From the IMG/VR virus record IMGVR_UViG_3300032164_000072, positions 1 through 23,458 of that record: a stretch of DNA of 23,458 bases; one strand, written 5' to 3'. This document shows, in pieces, positions 12,505 to 19,696 of the stretch. Position 1 is the first letter of the stretch. Each line of letters opens with the position of its first letter. The stretch is from a virus. The notes beneath the pieces are model-generated. The model saw nothing but the letters and a program-made list of their open reading frames with translations. It was not told the origin of the DNA and searched no databases. The translations under genes were made by a program, and so were the position numbers.

Positions 12505-14697
12505 ATGGGATTCTTCGAATCATTACAGAGCAAGCAGAAAGAGGAAGGGCCAAGGATCCCGATAGTCAGTTCCTTCTACACGGCCCCACAGGCGATAGCG
12601 GCGGAGAAGCCGTACTATGCCCTTGTCCAGGCTTATAAGTCATGGGTATACACAGCGATTGATAAAATCGCCAAGTCCGTGGCGATGGTTCCCCTCAATC
12701 TCTATATTTACAGAAATCTAAGTACAGGCAAGAAGACAACGAACCTTCAGTGGAGGGCCGAGTACAAATCCATAGAGACAGAGCGGGAAAGAAAATATTT
12801 TCTCAAGGAGATGGGCCTTAAAAAAGAGCAGATTTTCGACCACCCCTTCCTTACCCTGATCCATCATCCCAATTCGCTGATGACTCGCTTTATGCTTTGG
12901 TATGAGACAATGGTACGATTGGAACTCGGAGGGCTTTGCGGATGGCTTCAGGTGAAAAACAAGATAGGTATCCCTTCAGAGATCTGGCCGCTTCCCTTGA
13001 CCCAATTTGCGATGCTCCGCCCGAAAGTTACCCCATCGCTAAGGCTCCAATACTGGGATTATCAGGATGGGAGTGTCAATCAGAGGTTTGAACCGGATGA
13101 GATTCTTCTCTACAAATATCCTCATCCTGCTTCTCCCTTTCAGTCCATGTCACCACTAATGGCCCAGACCTACCCATACGACATCGACCTCTTTCTGATG
13201 CAGCAGCAGAGGGCATTATACAAAAACATGGGCATTCCCGGGATCACCCTTGAGACTGACGCCGAATTGGGCAAGGAACAGTTCAGGGAGATACGCGAGC
13301 AGTTGATCGAGGAGTACGGAAGCGCGATGCAAGCCGGTGTTCCGATGATCCTCCATTCGGGTCTCAGGCAGGGGAAGGCCATGGCGATGACTGGCCGGGA
13401 GTCGCTGCTAAACGATGTGCAACAATTCGTAAGGGAAAAACTAATCACGGCATATGATCTTTCCCCATCGAAGATTGGCCTCCACGAGAAGGATAATCGG
13501 GCGACTGCCGAGGTTATGGATCAAACATTTATCAATGAGTGCCTCAAGCCCAAGTGTATGCTCATAGAGGAGGTCATCGAGACTTTCGCCCTACCCCAAT
13601 ATGATGAGGGGATTACATGCGACTTTGACCTGCCGTCCTATCCTGACAGGGAATTTTTGTTGAAGGAGCGGGAGACGAATCTTAGGATTGGATACCATAC
13701 AATCAACAAGGAATTGGAGATAAATGGTGAGCCGCCGGTTCCATGGGGTGATAAGCCATGGCTTCCATTCGGTTTGATGCAGCCGGGCGGGGAATCTCCG
13801 CAACCCCCAGCGGGAAAAGAAGCCAAGTTCTTAAAGCTGATGAACCGTTCCTTCTGGACGGAGGAACGCAAGGATGTCTATTGGAAACTTTTCGTCAAGC
13901 GGGTAGACAACTACCAGCACCTGATCGAGATGCCGATGAGGGAGTATTTCTCGGCTATGAAGGAGGACGTTATCAACCGGCTTCACAAGGATGGAGGTAA
14001 GATCCTGGCCTATTTCTCCGGCTGGTCAAGGCAAAAGGTGCAGCATGCCGTAAAGGACCATAAGGGGATAAGGGACATAAACGTAAACAAGGCCGAGGAG
14101 AAGAAGAATCTAGTTAAGATGGTCGAACCGATTGTGAAAAACATCATGCAGGAGGTCGGCAAGCACCGGATGAAGGATATTTTGGAGACCATGAAGGCCG
14201 TTAACCCTACCTTTGATGTGAATGCTCCAGGGGCTATAAAGTGGCTCGGTAGCCGGATGAGGCAGTTCTCCGAACAGGTCTCCGGCACAACCTTCGACGA
14301 GATCGAGAGGATACTCAAGGAGGGATTTGCCGCCGAGTCCCCAGTAACGGAAATAGCCGAGACTCTGAGGCAGAAGTTCGACTCATGGGAGGAGTACAGG
14401 GCTTCCATGATCGCACGAACGGAGACATTGGCAGCCATGAATCAGGCGGACATTGAAGGAGTAAGGCAGACCGGTCTTGAGGATGAGCTTCTAAAACACT
14501 GGCTTTCGGCGAGGGACGAGCATGTCAGGCAGACGCATCAGCAGGCAGATCAGGATTATGCTGACGGTATTCCTATGGACGAGCTGTTTAGGGTTGGAAA
14601 CGACGAGATGGATGCGCCATTGGAGGGGACTGATCCGGCGGAAAATATACAGTGCCGTTGCACAATGTACTATTCCGAAAAGGAGAAAGGTGATTAA
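12505..14697 (+). CDS. portal protein fused to a MuF-type head morphogenesis domain
   Basis: A 730-residue fusion. Residues 1 to about 430 are an HK97-family portal (VYTAIDKIAKSVAMVPLNLY near the N-terminus; DEILLYKYPHPASPFQSMSPL; GIPGITLETD; LLNDVQQFVREKLITAYDLSPSKIGLHEKDNRATAEV). Portals form the dodecameric DNA gate and nucleate the prohead. The C-terminal 100 residues carry the MuF/SPP1 gp7 signature: SMIARTETLAAMNQADIEG, then HWLSARDEHVRQTHQQADQ, and a final NIQCRCTMYY. MuF is minor head protein, commonly a separate gene directly after portal, so this is a natural fusion of neighbours. ATG 12505 follows GGGAGGG. I see no frameshift. Confidence 0.9.
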   Translation: MGFFESLQSKQKEEGPRIPIVSSFYTAPQAIAAEKPYYALVQAYKSWVYTAIDKIAKSVAMVPLNLYIYRNLSTGKKTTNLQWRAEYKSIETERERKYFLKEMGLKKEQIFDHPFLTLIHHPNSLMTRFMLWYETMVRLELGGLCGWLQVKNKIGIPSEIWPLPLTQFAMLRPKVTPSLRLQYWDYQDGSVNQRFEPDEILLYKYPHPASPFQSMSPLMAQTYPYDIDLFLMQQQRALYKNMGIPGITLETDAELGKEQFREIREQLIEEYGSAMQAGVPMILHSGLRQGKAMAMTGRESLLNDVQQFVREKLITAYDLSPSKIGLHEKDNRATAEVMDQTFINECLKPKCMLIEEVIETFALPQYDEGITCDFDLPSYPDREFLLKERETNLRIGYHTINKELEINGEPPVPWGDKPWLPFGLMQPGGESPQPPAGKEAKFLKLMNRSFWTEERKDVYWKLFVKRVDNYQHLIEMPMREYFSAMKEDVINRLHKDGGKILAYFSGWSRQKVQHAVKDHKGIRDINVNKAEEKKNLVKMVEPIVKNIMQEVGKHRMKDILETMKAVNPTFDVNAPGAIKWLGSRMRQFSEQVSGTTFDEIERILKEGFAAESPVTEIAETLRQKFDSWEEYRASMIARTETLAAMNQADIEGVRQTGLEDELLKHWLSARDEHVRQTHQQADQDYADGIPMDELFRVGNDEMDAPLEGTDPAENIQCRCTMYYSEKEKGD

Positions 14698-14700
14698 CCT

Positions 14701-14859
14701 ATGAAAAAGATGATTTTGGAATTATTGCTTGTATTTATTCTCGCAATTTCGGTGATGTATGGATATCGCTTCTCTACTTCGACTGCCCACGGGGCCACCA
14801 CCTACTACGGCTTCTTCAGCTATGACAGCCGCACAGGGACACAATGCTTTTTGCAATAG
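14701..14859 (+). CDS. small signal-anchored protein (52 aa)
   Basis: A 52-residue protein: MKK, then a hydrophobic stretch (MILELLLVFILAISVMYGY), then a short polar exported-type tail (TSTAHGATTYYGFFSYDSRTGTQCFLQ) with one cysteine. This could be a signal peptide or membrane anchor. It starts three bases after the portal stop, with AGGTG upstream. The base composition is mixed. No family recognised. Confidence 0.5.
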   Translation: MKKMILELLLVFILAISVMYGYRFSTSTAHGATTYYGFFSYDSRTGTQCFLQ

Positions 14860-14899
14860 TGCATTGGGGTAGGAACTCCATAGAGTTTTTCTGAGGACT

Positions 14900-14998
14900 A
14901 TGAAGAATAGGTGCTGGAAAGCTGATGCTACAAAGGCTATTGAAAAATGCAGAAAGTGGTTTCCGAGTGAATGGAATTGGCCGGAATTGTGTACATAA
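14900..14998 (+). CDS. tiny cysteine/tryptophan-rich peptide (32 aa)
   Basis: ATG 14900 opens MKNRCWKADATKAIEKCRKWFPSEWNWPELCT, with a nearby GAGGA. Three cysteines and four tryptophans in 32 residues are unusual, but the length is too short for confidence. It lies between the signal-anchored gene and the displaced protease start; it may be real or chance. Confidence 0.25.
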   Translation: MKNRCWKADATKAIEKCRKWFPSEWNWPELCT

Positions 14999-15018
14999 TA
15001 AACAGGGAGGATAACACC

Positions 15019-15063
15019 ATGAAGATGGAGCATAAGACGTTTGCGGCAGAGGTCGGGGAGTGA
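15019..15063 (+). pseudogene. stranded original 5' end of the prohead protease gene
   Basis: After a good ribosome site (AGGGAGGATAACACC), ATG 15019 encodes MKMEHKTFAAEVGE and stops at TGA 15061. This is nearly the same as the start of the intact protease at 15942 (MKIEHKIFTAEVKE): 10 of 14 residues match, with many codon differences. The stop overlaps the GTG of the inserted endonuclease. Best read as the ancestral protease start cut off by insertion of the endonuclease gene, now perhaps serving as a translated leader for it. Confidence 0.8.
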
Positions 15064-15932
15064 GGAGGATAGAGCATCAGATTATTGAGGGAGTTGAGAA
15101 GAAAAACTGTCCGAGATGCAAAAGATGGAAGTCTTTGGAGTGTTTTGGAAAATCTAAAAATGAGCGAGATGGCCTCGTTGATATATGCAAGATGTGTAGA
15201 TATAAAACTCTCCGAACAAGCCAAATCAATGTTAGTCAAAGAAAATGGCATATCATAGGCGATGGGATTGAGTTTAAACATTGTTGGAGATGCAGAAGAT
15301 GGTTGCCCTTGACTTATTTCCATAATAATTCAGCCTCATGGGACAAACTAAATAAGACTTGCAAAATATGTATGGCTGAAACTCAGCGTGAAAGGAATAA
15401 GAGAAATCCAGAAAAGAAAAAGGCATTAACTCAAAAATGGAGAAACGAAAATCGTAAAAGGAGTAATGAACTTGCAAGAAAATATTATTACGAGAAACCT
15501 GAAGTGATGAGGGAAAGATCGAGTAAGTGGGCAAAGAACAATAGAGAGAAAATTTCATTCCATAGAAATATCAGACGATATGAAGACTCAAAGCTTAGGC
15601 TTAATCACTCGATGAGTCAGGGGATATATGCTGCTATCAAAAATCACAAAAACGGTAGGCATTGGGAATCTCTGGTCGGATATACCTTGATCGATTTAAT
15701 GAAATCTCTTGAGAAGCAATTCGATTCAGAAATGACATGGGAAAATTATGGGCAATGGACAATCGATCACAAAATTCCTATTGCAGCATTTAATTTTGAG
15801 AAACCAGAACAGATCGATTTCAAAAGATGCTGGGTCTTATCTAATCTTCAACCAATGTGGAAGACAGAGAATTCATCTAAAAATTCTAAATTATCAAAAC
15901 CCTTTCAGCCTGCCTTGAGAATAGCAGCATGA
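15060..15932 (+). CDS. HNH homing endonuclease inserted at the 5' end of the protease gene
   Basis: The 290-residue protein has two N-terminal zinc modules (C17/C20/C43/C46 and C75/C78/C101/C104, each CxxC..W..F....D.L...CKxC), a long basic helical linker, and a C-terminal HNH domain. The HNH part is TIDHKIPIAAF (D236, H237), then CWVLSNLQPMWKTENSSK (N262, N271). Such enzymes cut a homing site and copy themselves into it. GTG 15060 overlaps the stop of the truncated protease leader; its TGA is followed by GGAGG and then the intact protease start. It is markedly AT-rich compared with the portal and capsid genes. No intron core is evident, so it seems free-standing. Confidence 0.85.
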   Translation: MRRIEHQIIEGVEKKNCPRCKRWKSLECFGKSKNERDGLVDICKMCRYKTLRTSQINVSQRKWHIIGDGIEFKHCWRCRRWLPLTYFHNNSASWDKLNKTCKICMAETQRERNKRNPEKKKALTQKWRNENRKRSNELARKYYYEKPEVMRERSSKWAKNNREKISFHRNIRRYEDSKLRLNHSMSQGIYAAIKNHKNGRHWESLVGYTLIDLMKSLEKQFDSEMTWENYGQWTIDHKIPIAAFNFEKPEQIDFKRCWVLSNLQPMWKTENSSKNSKLSKPFQPALRIAA

Positions 15933-15941
15933 GGAGGAAAT

Positions 15942-17921
15942 ATGAAAATCGAACATAAAATATTTACAGCAGAGGTTAAAGAATTCAGCGACGAAGGCTT
16001 ATGGATAGAACACTTCATTTCAACAGAAAGACTTGATCGAGGCTCAGACATTATGCGTGTTGACGGAATGAAAATCCTGGGGCGTCCAGTTGTTCTAATG
16101 GCTCATGGATTTTCAAATATGGGACAGGAGCCGATTGCAAAGCCTTTGAAAATTTGGAAGTCGGAATTCAACGGTTTTAAGGGCGTTATGGCACGGACAC
16201 AATTCTTTGACGGATCAAATTTAATTCCTCCAGATAATACGGGTAGAAGACTTTATGAAAAAGCCAAAAATGGTTTTATGCCGAATTGGTCAATCGGGTA
16301 TATCCCCTTAAAATGCGCATTCGGAAATAAGGATGGCATCGAATATCGTGAAGTTTTGGAATGGGATCTTCTTGAGTGGAGTCCTGTGGGTGTGAGCATG
16401 AACCCCGACTGCCAGAACGTAGAGAAGTGCGGTAACTGCCAGAAAGAGGCGTGGTTCAAGATACTGCCAGAGAAGTTCGATAAGAGAGAGTTCAAAAGCT
16501 ACAAATCGGTTGACGGCAAGTCTCTCTTGGATGATCAGAACGACCGGAAAGCTTTAGAAGAGAAGCTGGGCGATCCCTGCCAGTATAAGGATGGCCAGCT
16601 TGTCGACACGGAAGAGAAGCCTTATCCCAACGAGCACGCCTGTAGGATCACAGATCCCAAGAAATATGATCGAATAAGAAGGAACAACGACAAGTTTGGC
16701 AAGGGTATCCATGCTCTTTGGGGGATCAAGGAGGGTGATCCTGTCGAGTTACAGGCCATACGATTCTCAAAAAGCAAGTTCACGGCGAAGGAGGCCCGCC
16801 AGTGGTGCAACGATCACGAGTACAAATGCAAGCCGTTTGAGCCTGCTTCTGAGAAATGCGGGGAGTGCGGGCAGGAGATGGCTGTGAAATGGGATGAGGA
16901 TGTGTCTGGGGAGAATGAGGGGAAGACGTGCGACCCGAATTTGGAGTTTTCATTCGTTTGCTCAATCTGCGAGAAGAGAGACGAAGTGATTTGTCAGGGC
17001 TGCAAAAACCTTGTGAAATACAACGATATATCGGAAGCGGGAATGGGATATATCAAATGTCCAAGTTGTGGAAAATTCATCGATCAAACAGGAAAGGTTT
17101 TGGATCAAAAGGCCATCCGTAGCGACCAAGCCGAATCGGTCAAGTTCGTCATAGTGGATGGGGACCAGGTCAGGGAGAAAAACAATGTAGATTTTACTAT
17201 GGGCGGTAACCACTACGCCTGGGACTTCATACCGGAAGATGAGATTTGGGTTGAACAAGACATGGATGAGACGAATACCATTGCGACCAAGCTTCATGAG
17301 TTTACCGAAAGGCTCATCATGAAATATCTTGGCTGGGACTATAACAATGCCCATGAGGTGGCCTCCAAACCGGAGCGTCTGCTCCGGCATATCATGATGG
17401 CAGAAAGCGATGAGGCATGGGCCGAGGACGGAGGAGGAAATGGCGGGGATGGAGAAGGGGATTATGGAGAAGAATATGATTCCTTCATTATAGGCTTTTT
17501 GACGGGCAACGAAAAGATTCTTAAACGGATCAATGATGCCCGCCAGAAGAAAGGATTGAAATCAATCGAACCAAAAAAGAAGGATGCCACGGAGGACATG
17601 AAAGTCTTCATGGATTTCATAAAAACAATGGGGGAGAAGTTCGAATCGATGGAAGCGAAGCTTGACGGCCTTGCGGCCAAACTTCAGGAGGGTTCAAAAG
17701 TTTCTATAGGCGAACCGGCGCCAGGAGACAAGAAGGACGAATCCAAGACAGATAACCCGCCGGAACCGAGAAAGATCACTGTAATCACGGAGGAAGAAAA
17801 GAGAGCGGCTATCAAGGAAGCCCTGAAGGGCATCTCCGATCAGATAACTGAGGCGATCAATAAGGTCGTCCCGGCTGTTGTAAAAAGTGAATTTGACCGA
17901 TTGAGGGGGAAAATTTCGTAA
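15942..17921 (+). CDS. prohead protease with zinc, metallopeptidase-like and scaffold-like regions
   Basis: A 659-residue mosaic. Residues 1-155 are an HK97-type prohead protease: LMAHGF (H55), GVMARTQFF, NWSIGY (S117), VLEWDLLEWSPVGVSMNPDC. Residues about 230-302 form a domain (EHACRITDP..ELQAIRFSKSKFTAKEARQWCNDH) known from phage head proteins. Zinc ribbons occupy 306-376 (CGEC, CSIC, CQGC, CPSC). Residues about 415-480 hold NVDFTMGGNHYAWDFIPEDEIWV..LHEFTERLIM..AH, with an HExxE core like a gluzincin-related fold. The acidic, coiled C-terminus (550-659) resembles a scaffold. It would mature the capsid and may carry its own scaffolding. The first ~430 bases are AT-rich and probably co-converted with the upstream endonuclease. 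Confidence 0.82.
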   Translation: MKIEHKIFTAEVKEFSDEGLWIEHFISTERLDRGSDIMRVDGMKILGRPVVLMAHGFSNMGQEPIAKPLKIWKSEFNGFKGVMARTQFFDGSNLIPPDNTGRRLYEKAKNGFMPNWSIGYIPLKCAFGNKDGIEYREVLEWDLLEWSPVGVSMNPDCQNVEKCGNCQKEAWFKILPEKFDKREFKSYKSVDGKSLLDDQNDRKALEEKLGDPCQYKDGQLVDTEEKPYPNEHACRITDPKKYDRIRRNNDKFGKGIHALWGIKEGDPVELQAIRFSKSKFTAKEARQWCNDHEYKCKPFEPASEKCGECGQEMAVKWDEDVSGENEGKTCDPNLEFSFVCSICEKRDEVICQGCKNLVKYNDISEAGMGYIKCPSCGKFIDQTGKVLDQKAIRSDQAESVKFVIVDGDQVREKNNVDFTMGGNHYAWDFIPEDEIWVEQDMDETNTIATKLHEFTERLIMKYLGWDYNNAHEVASKPERLLRHIMMAESDEAWAEDGGGNGGDGEGDYGEEYDSFIIGFLTGNEKILKRINDARQKKGLKSIEPKKKDATEDMKVFMDFIKTMGEKFESMEAKLDGLAAKLQEGSKVSIGEPAPGDKKDESKTDNPPEPRKITVITEEEKRAAIKEALKGISDQITEAINKVVPAVVKSEFDRLRGKIS

Positions 17922-17929
17922 GAGGTTAA

Positions 17930-18091
17930 ATGCCAAGAGGTATTGCTAAAAATCCAGAGGGACTAAAAAGAAGTGATTGGATAGCACATTATTCCGAACT
18001 TTCTAAGAATCTGGAATTGGAAAGTGTTGTGGAAATGTGTTTAAAAGCTAACCCTCCAGCAATGCAAGGAGAAAATTTTTCCACGGCTTGA
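17930..18091 (+). CDS. short ORF, possible homing-endonuclease remnant (53 aa)
   Basis: A 53-residue product beginning MPRGIAKNPEGLKRSDWIAHYSELS, a start style common in phage HNH/GIY-YIG homing enzymes (MPxGxxKNP..). No catalytic motif is present before the stop. The DNA is AT-rich relative to the capsid gene. It lies between protease and capsid, a common homing-gene location. Could be a truncated endonuclease or an independent small gene. Confidence 0.35.
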   Translation: MPRGIAKNPEGLKRSDWIAHYSELSKNLELESVVEMCLKANPPAMQGENFSTA

Positions 18092-18116
18092 AAGGGCCGC
18101 ATGAAGTAGGAAGATA

Positions 18117-18144
18117 GTCCCCAGCCCTGATCAAGCGAGGGGAC
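18117..18144. promoter_or_regulatory. GTCCCC/GGGGAC inverted repeat upstream of the capsid gene
   Basis: GTCCCC (18117-18122) and GGGGAC (18139-18144) flank 16 bases. The GGGGAC can alternatively pair with CCCC at 18146-18149. The 10-mer AGGGGACGCC at 18138-18147 also occurs in the terminator stem at 11313-11322. It may be part of a structured leader or an additional terminator stem; no T-tract follows directly. Confidence 0.3.
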
Positions 18145-18167
18145 GCCCCAAAATCGAATCAAGAGAG

Positions 18168-18208
18168 GCCCGTTACCGTTCGAACGGCGGTAACGGGCTT
18201 TTCTTTTT
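18168..18208 (+). terminator. strong rho-independent terminator before the major capsid gene
   Basis: An 11-bp perfect stem, GCCCGTTACCG (18168-18178) with CGGTAACGGGC (18188-18198), has a 9-base loop and is followed by TTTTCTTTTT. It separates the protease from the capsid gene, which would then need its own promoter or antitermination. No confident promoter is visible between 18209 and 18259. Confidence 0.85.
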
Positions 18209-18259
18209 GGGGTTAACAATTCGGGGCAAAAAAAACAAAAATCAAGGAGGAAACAGCAT

Positions 18260-19573
18260 ATGGATCTTCAGATAAACGAAAAGGATGGGAAGATGGTGCT
18301 GAACACCGAGGCCCTTGAGGCGGCCATACGGGAAGGCACCGTAAATACGGTCAAGGACCAAGTAAAGGAGCTTGTTAAATCTGAAACGAAGGCGATCTTC
18401 GACAACAGCGACGGACGGATCATGGACAAAGAAGGAAAGTCGGTCATCGATACCGGCTTCTTCAACAAGACCTATTCCTCCGGCAGAAGGGGCGTCATGG
18501 ACGGAGCGGCATTGGGAGACTACCTGGGCTCCAACGGAGGGCCTTTTCTGAGGCTTTCACCTATCATGGAGAAGTTCGCCAATCTGGTGAGAAAGCGGTT
18601 CGATCCGAGAAGTCTTCTTGTCAGCGGCTTCAATCTCAGCGAGTGGAACAAGGAGATTGTGGATTGGAACAAGAAGGGGGCGCTTTCCGGCACACTTGTA
18701 GAGGGTGATGTCGGCGCCATCGTTCCAATAGAGTTTCTTGCCACGGTCATCGAGTTTGCCATAGAGCAGAGCAAGATTCTTCCCAAGCTCTGGAGGATAC
18801 CGATGGGGGCCTACCAGACCAGGATTCCATATCTTTCTCAGGCGGCGGGTAGCTATTTTGGTGGGATTCTGCTGAAGCACCCCGATGAGGCCTACGAGAA
18901 GGAAAGCACCAAGCCGACCTTCAGCTATAAAACCTTTGAAGCCAAGAAGCTGATCGGCTTGATTCCGATTTCAGATGAATTGGTGATGGACAGTTCGATC
19001 AACATCATCAACTACCTGACCGGCCTTTTCACAAGGGCCTTTCAGTATGCAACCGAGGGCGAGGTCGTCGCGGGCACCGGGGCTTCCGGGCAGATGCTCG
19101 GGATCATCAGTGATCCGGCGATCAACGCAGTCAAGAGAATAACACTCAACACCGTCAAGAGAGACGACATCATCAATCTCGAATCGGCCCTTGACGAGAA
19201 TTTCCAGGACATCAACTATTTGACCCGAAGGGCAACTCTTAACGTCCTGCGTAAGGAAAAGACGACCACGGGGGCTCCGATTTATTACGACACCACGGAG
19301 TCGGGACTTCAGCCCGGGATGGGGCCTCAGTTGAACGGATATCCGGTCATCAGGACTCGGAATGTTCCGGCAATAGGCAATAAGGGCGATGTGGTTTGCG
19401 GGGAGCTCGGATACTACATCTGGGCGATCCGGCAGGACATGACCATAGACATGAGCTCCGAGCGGTACTTCGAGTATGACGTGAAGGCGATCCGCTTTGT
19501 GGTGCGGCAGGACGGCGCGCCTGGTGTGTCCATAGCCTTCTCCATACTCAGCAACATTCCGGAGACCTCATAG
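18260..19573 (+). CDS. HK97-fold major capsid protein
   Basis: The 437-residue shell protein has a charged helical N-terminal ~95 residues, typical of the delta/scaffold-like domain removed by the prohead protease. The mature HK97 fold begins around GRRGVMDGAALGDYL. Typical features are GTLVEGDVGAIVPIEFLATVIEFAIEQSKILPKLWRIPM (N-arm to E-loop), KLIGLIPISDELVMDSS, ATEGEVVAGTGASGQMLGI, TLNVLRKEK, and the C-terminal GYYIWAIRQDMTIDMSSERYFEYDVKAIRFVVRQDG. ATG 18260 follows GGAGG. It is GC-balanced with strongly biased codons, as expected of a highly expressed gene. Position after protease is canonical. Confidence 0.92.
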   Translation: MDLQINEKDGKMVLNTEALEAAIREGTVNTVKDQVKELVKSETKAIFDNSDGRIMDKEGKSVIDTGFFNKTYSSGRRGVMDGAALGDYLGSNGGPFLRLSPIMEKFANLVRKRFDPRSLLVSGFNLSEWNKEIVDWNKKGALSGTLVEGDVGAIVPIEFLATVIEFAIEQSKILPKLWRIPMGAYQTRIPYLSQAAGSYFGGILLKHPDEAYEKESTKPTFSYKTFEAKKLIGLIPISDELVMDSSINIINYLTGLFTRAFQYATEGEVVAGTGASGQMLGIISDPAINAVKRITLNTVKRDDIINLESALDENFQDINYLTRRATLNVLRKEKTTTGAPIYYDTTESGLQPGMGPQLNGYPVIRTRNVPAIGNKGDVVCGELGYYIWAIRQDMTIDMSSERYFEYDVKAIRFVVRQDGAPGVSIAFSILSNIPETS

Positions 19574-19604
19574 AAGGCAATCATCATCTCCTTTCTCATA
19601 GCAC

Positions 19605-19638
19605 CTTTCTGGCGTGGATGAGGTTAAACGCCAGGAAA
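19605..19638. repeat. imperfect hairpin after the capsid gene
   Basis: CTGGCGT (19609-19615) pairs with ACGCCAG (19628-19634), extendable by TTTC/GAAA with one bulge. No T-tract follows, so it is a weak terminator at best; it could stabilise the capsid mRNA 3' end or separate capsid from the glycosyltransferase operon. Confidence 0.4.
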
Positions 19639-19696
19639 TTTATGGAGTACAAAACTTCAGAATCACAGAGACAATTTGTCTGAAAAAGAGAAAACG

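Noticed and set aside
14874-14890. AACTC/GAGTT hairpin with short T-run after the signal-anchored gene
   Set aside because: Five weak pairs and only a short T-run; not distinguishable from chance.
15060-15941. Group I or II intron housing the HNH gene
   Set aside because: Removing the segment would not simply rejoin the reading frame, because the N-terminus is duplicated rather than split, and no intron core elements are evident.
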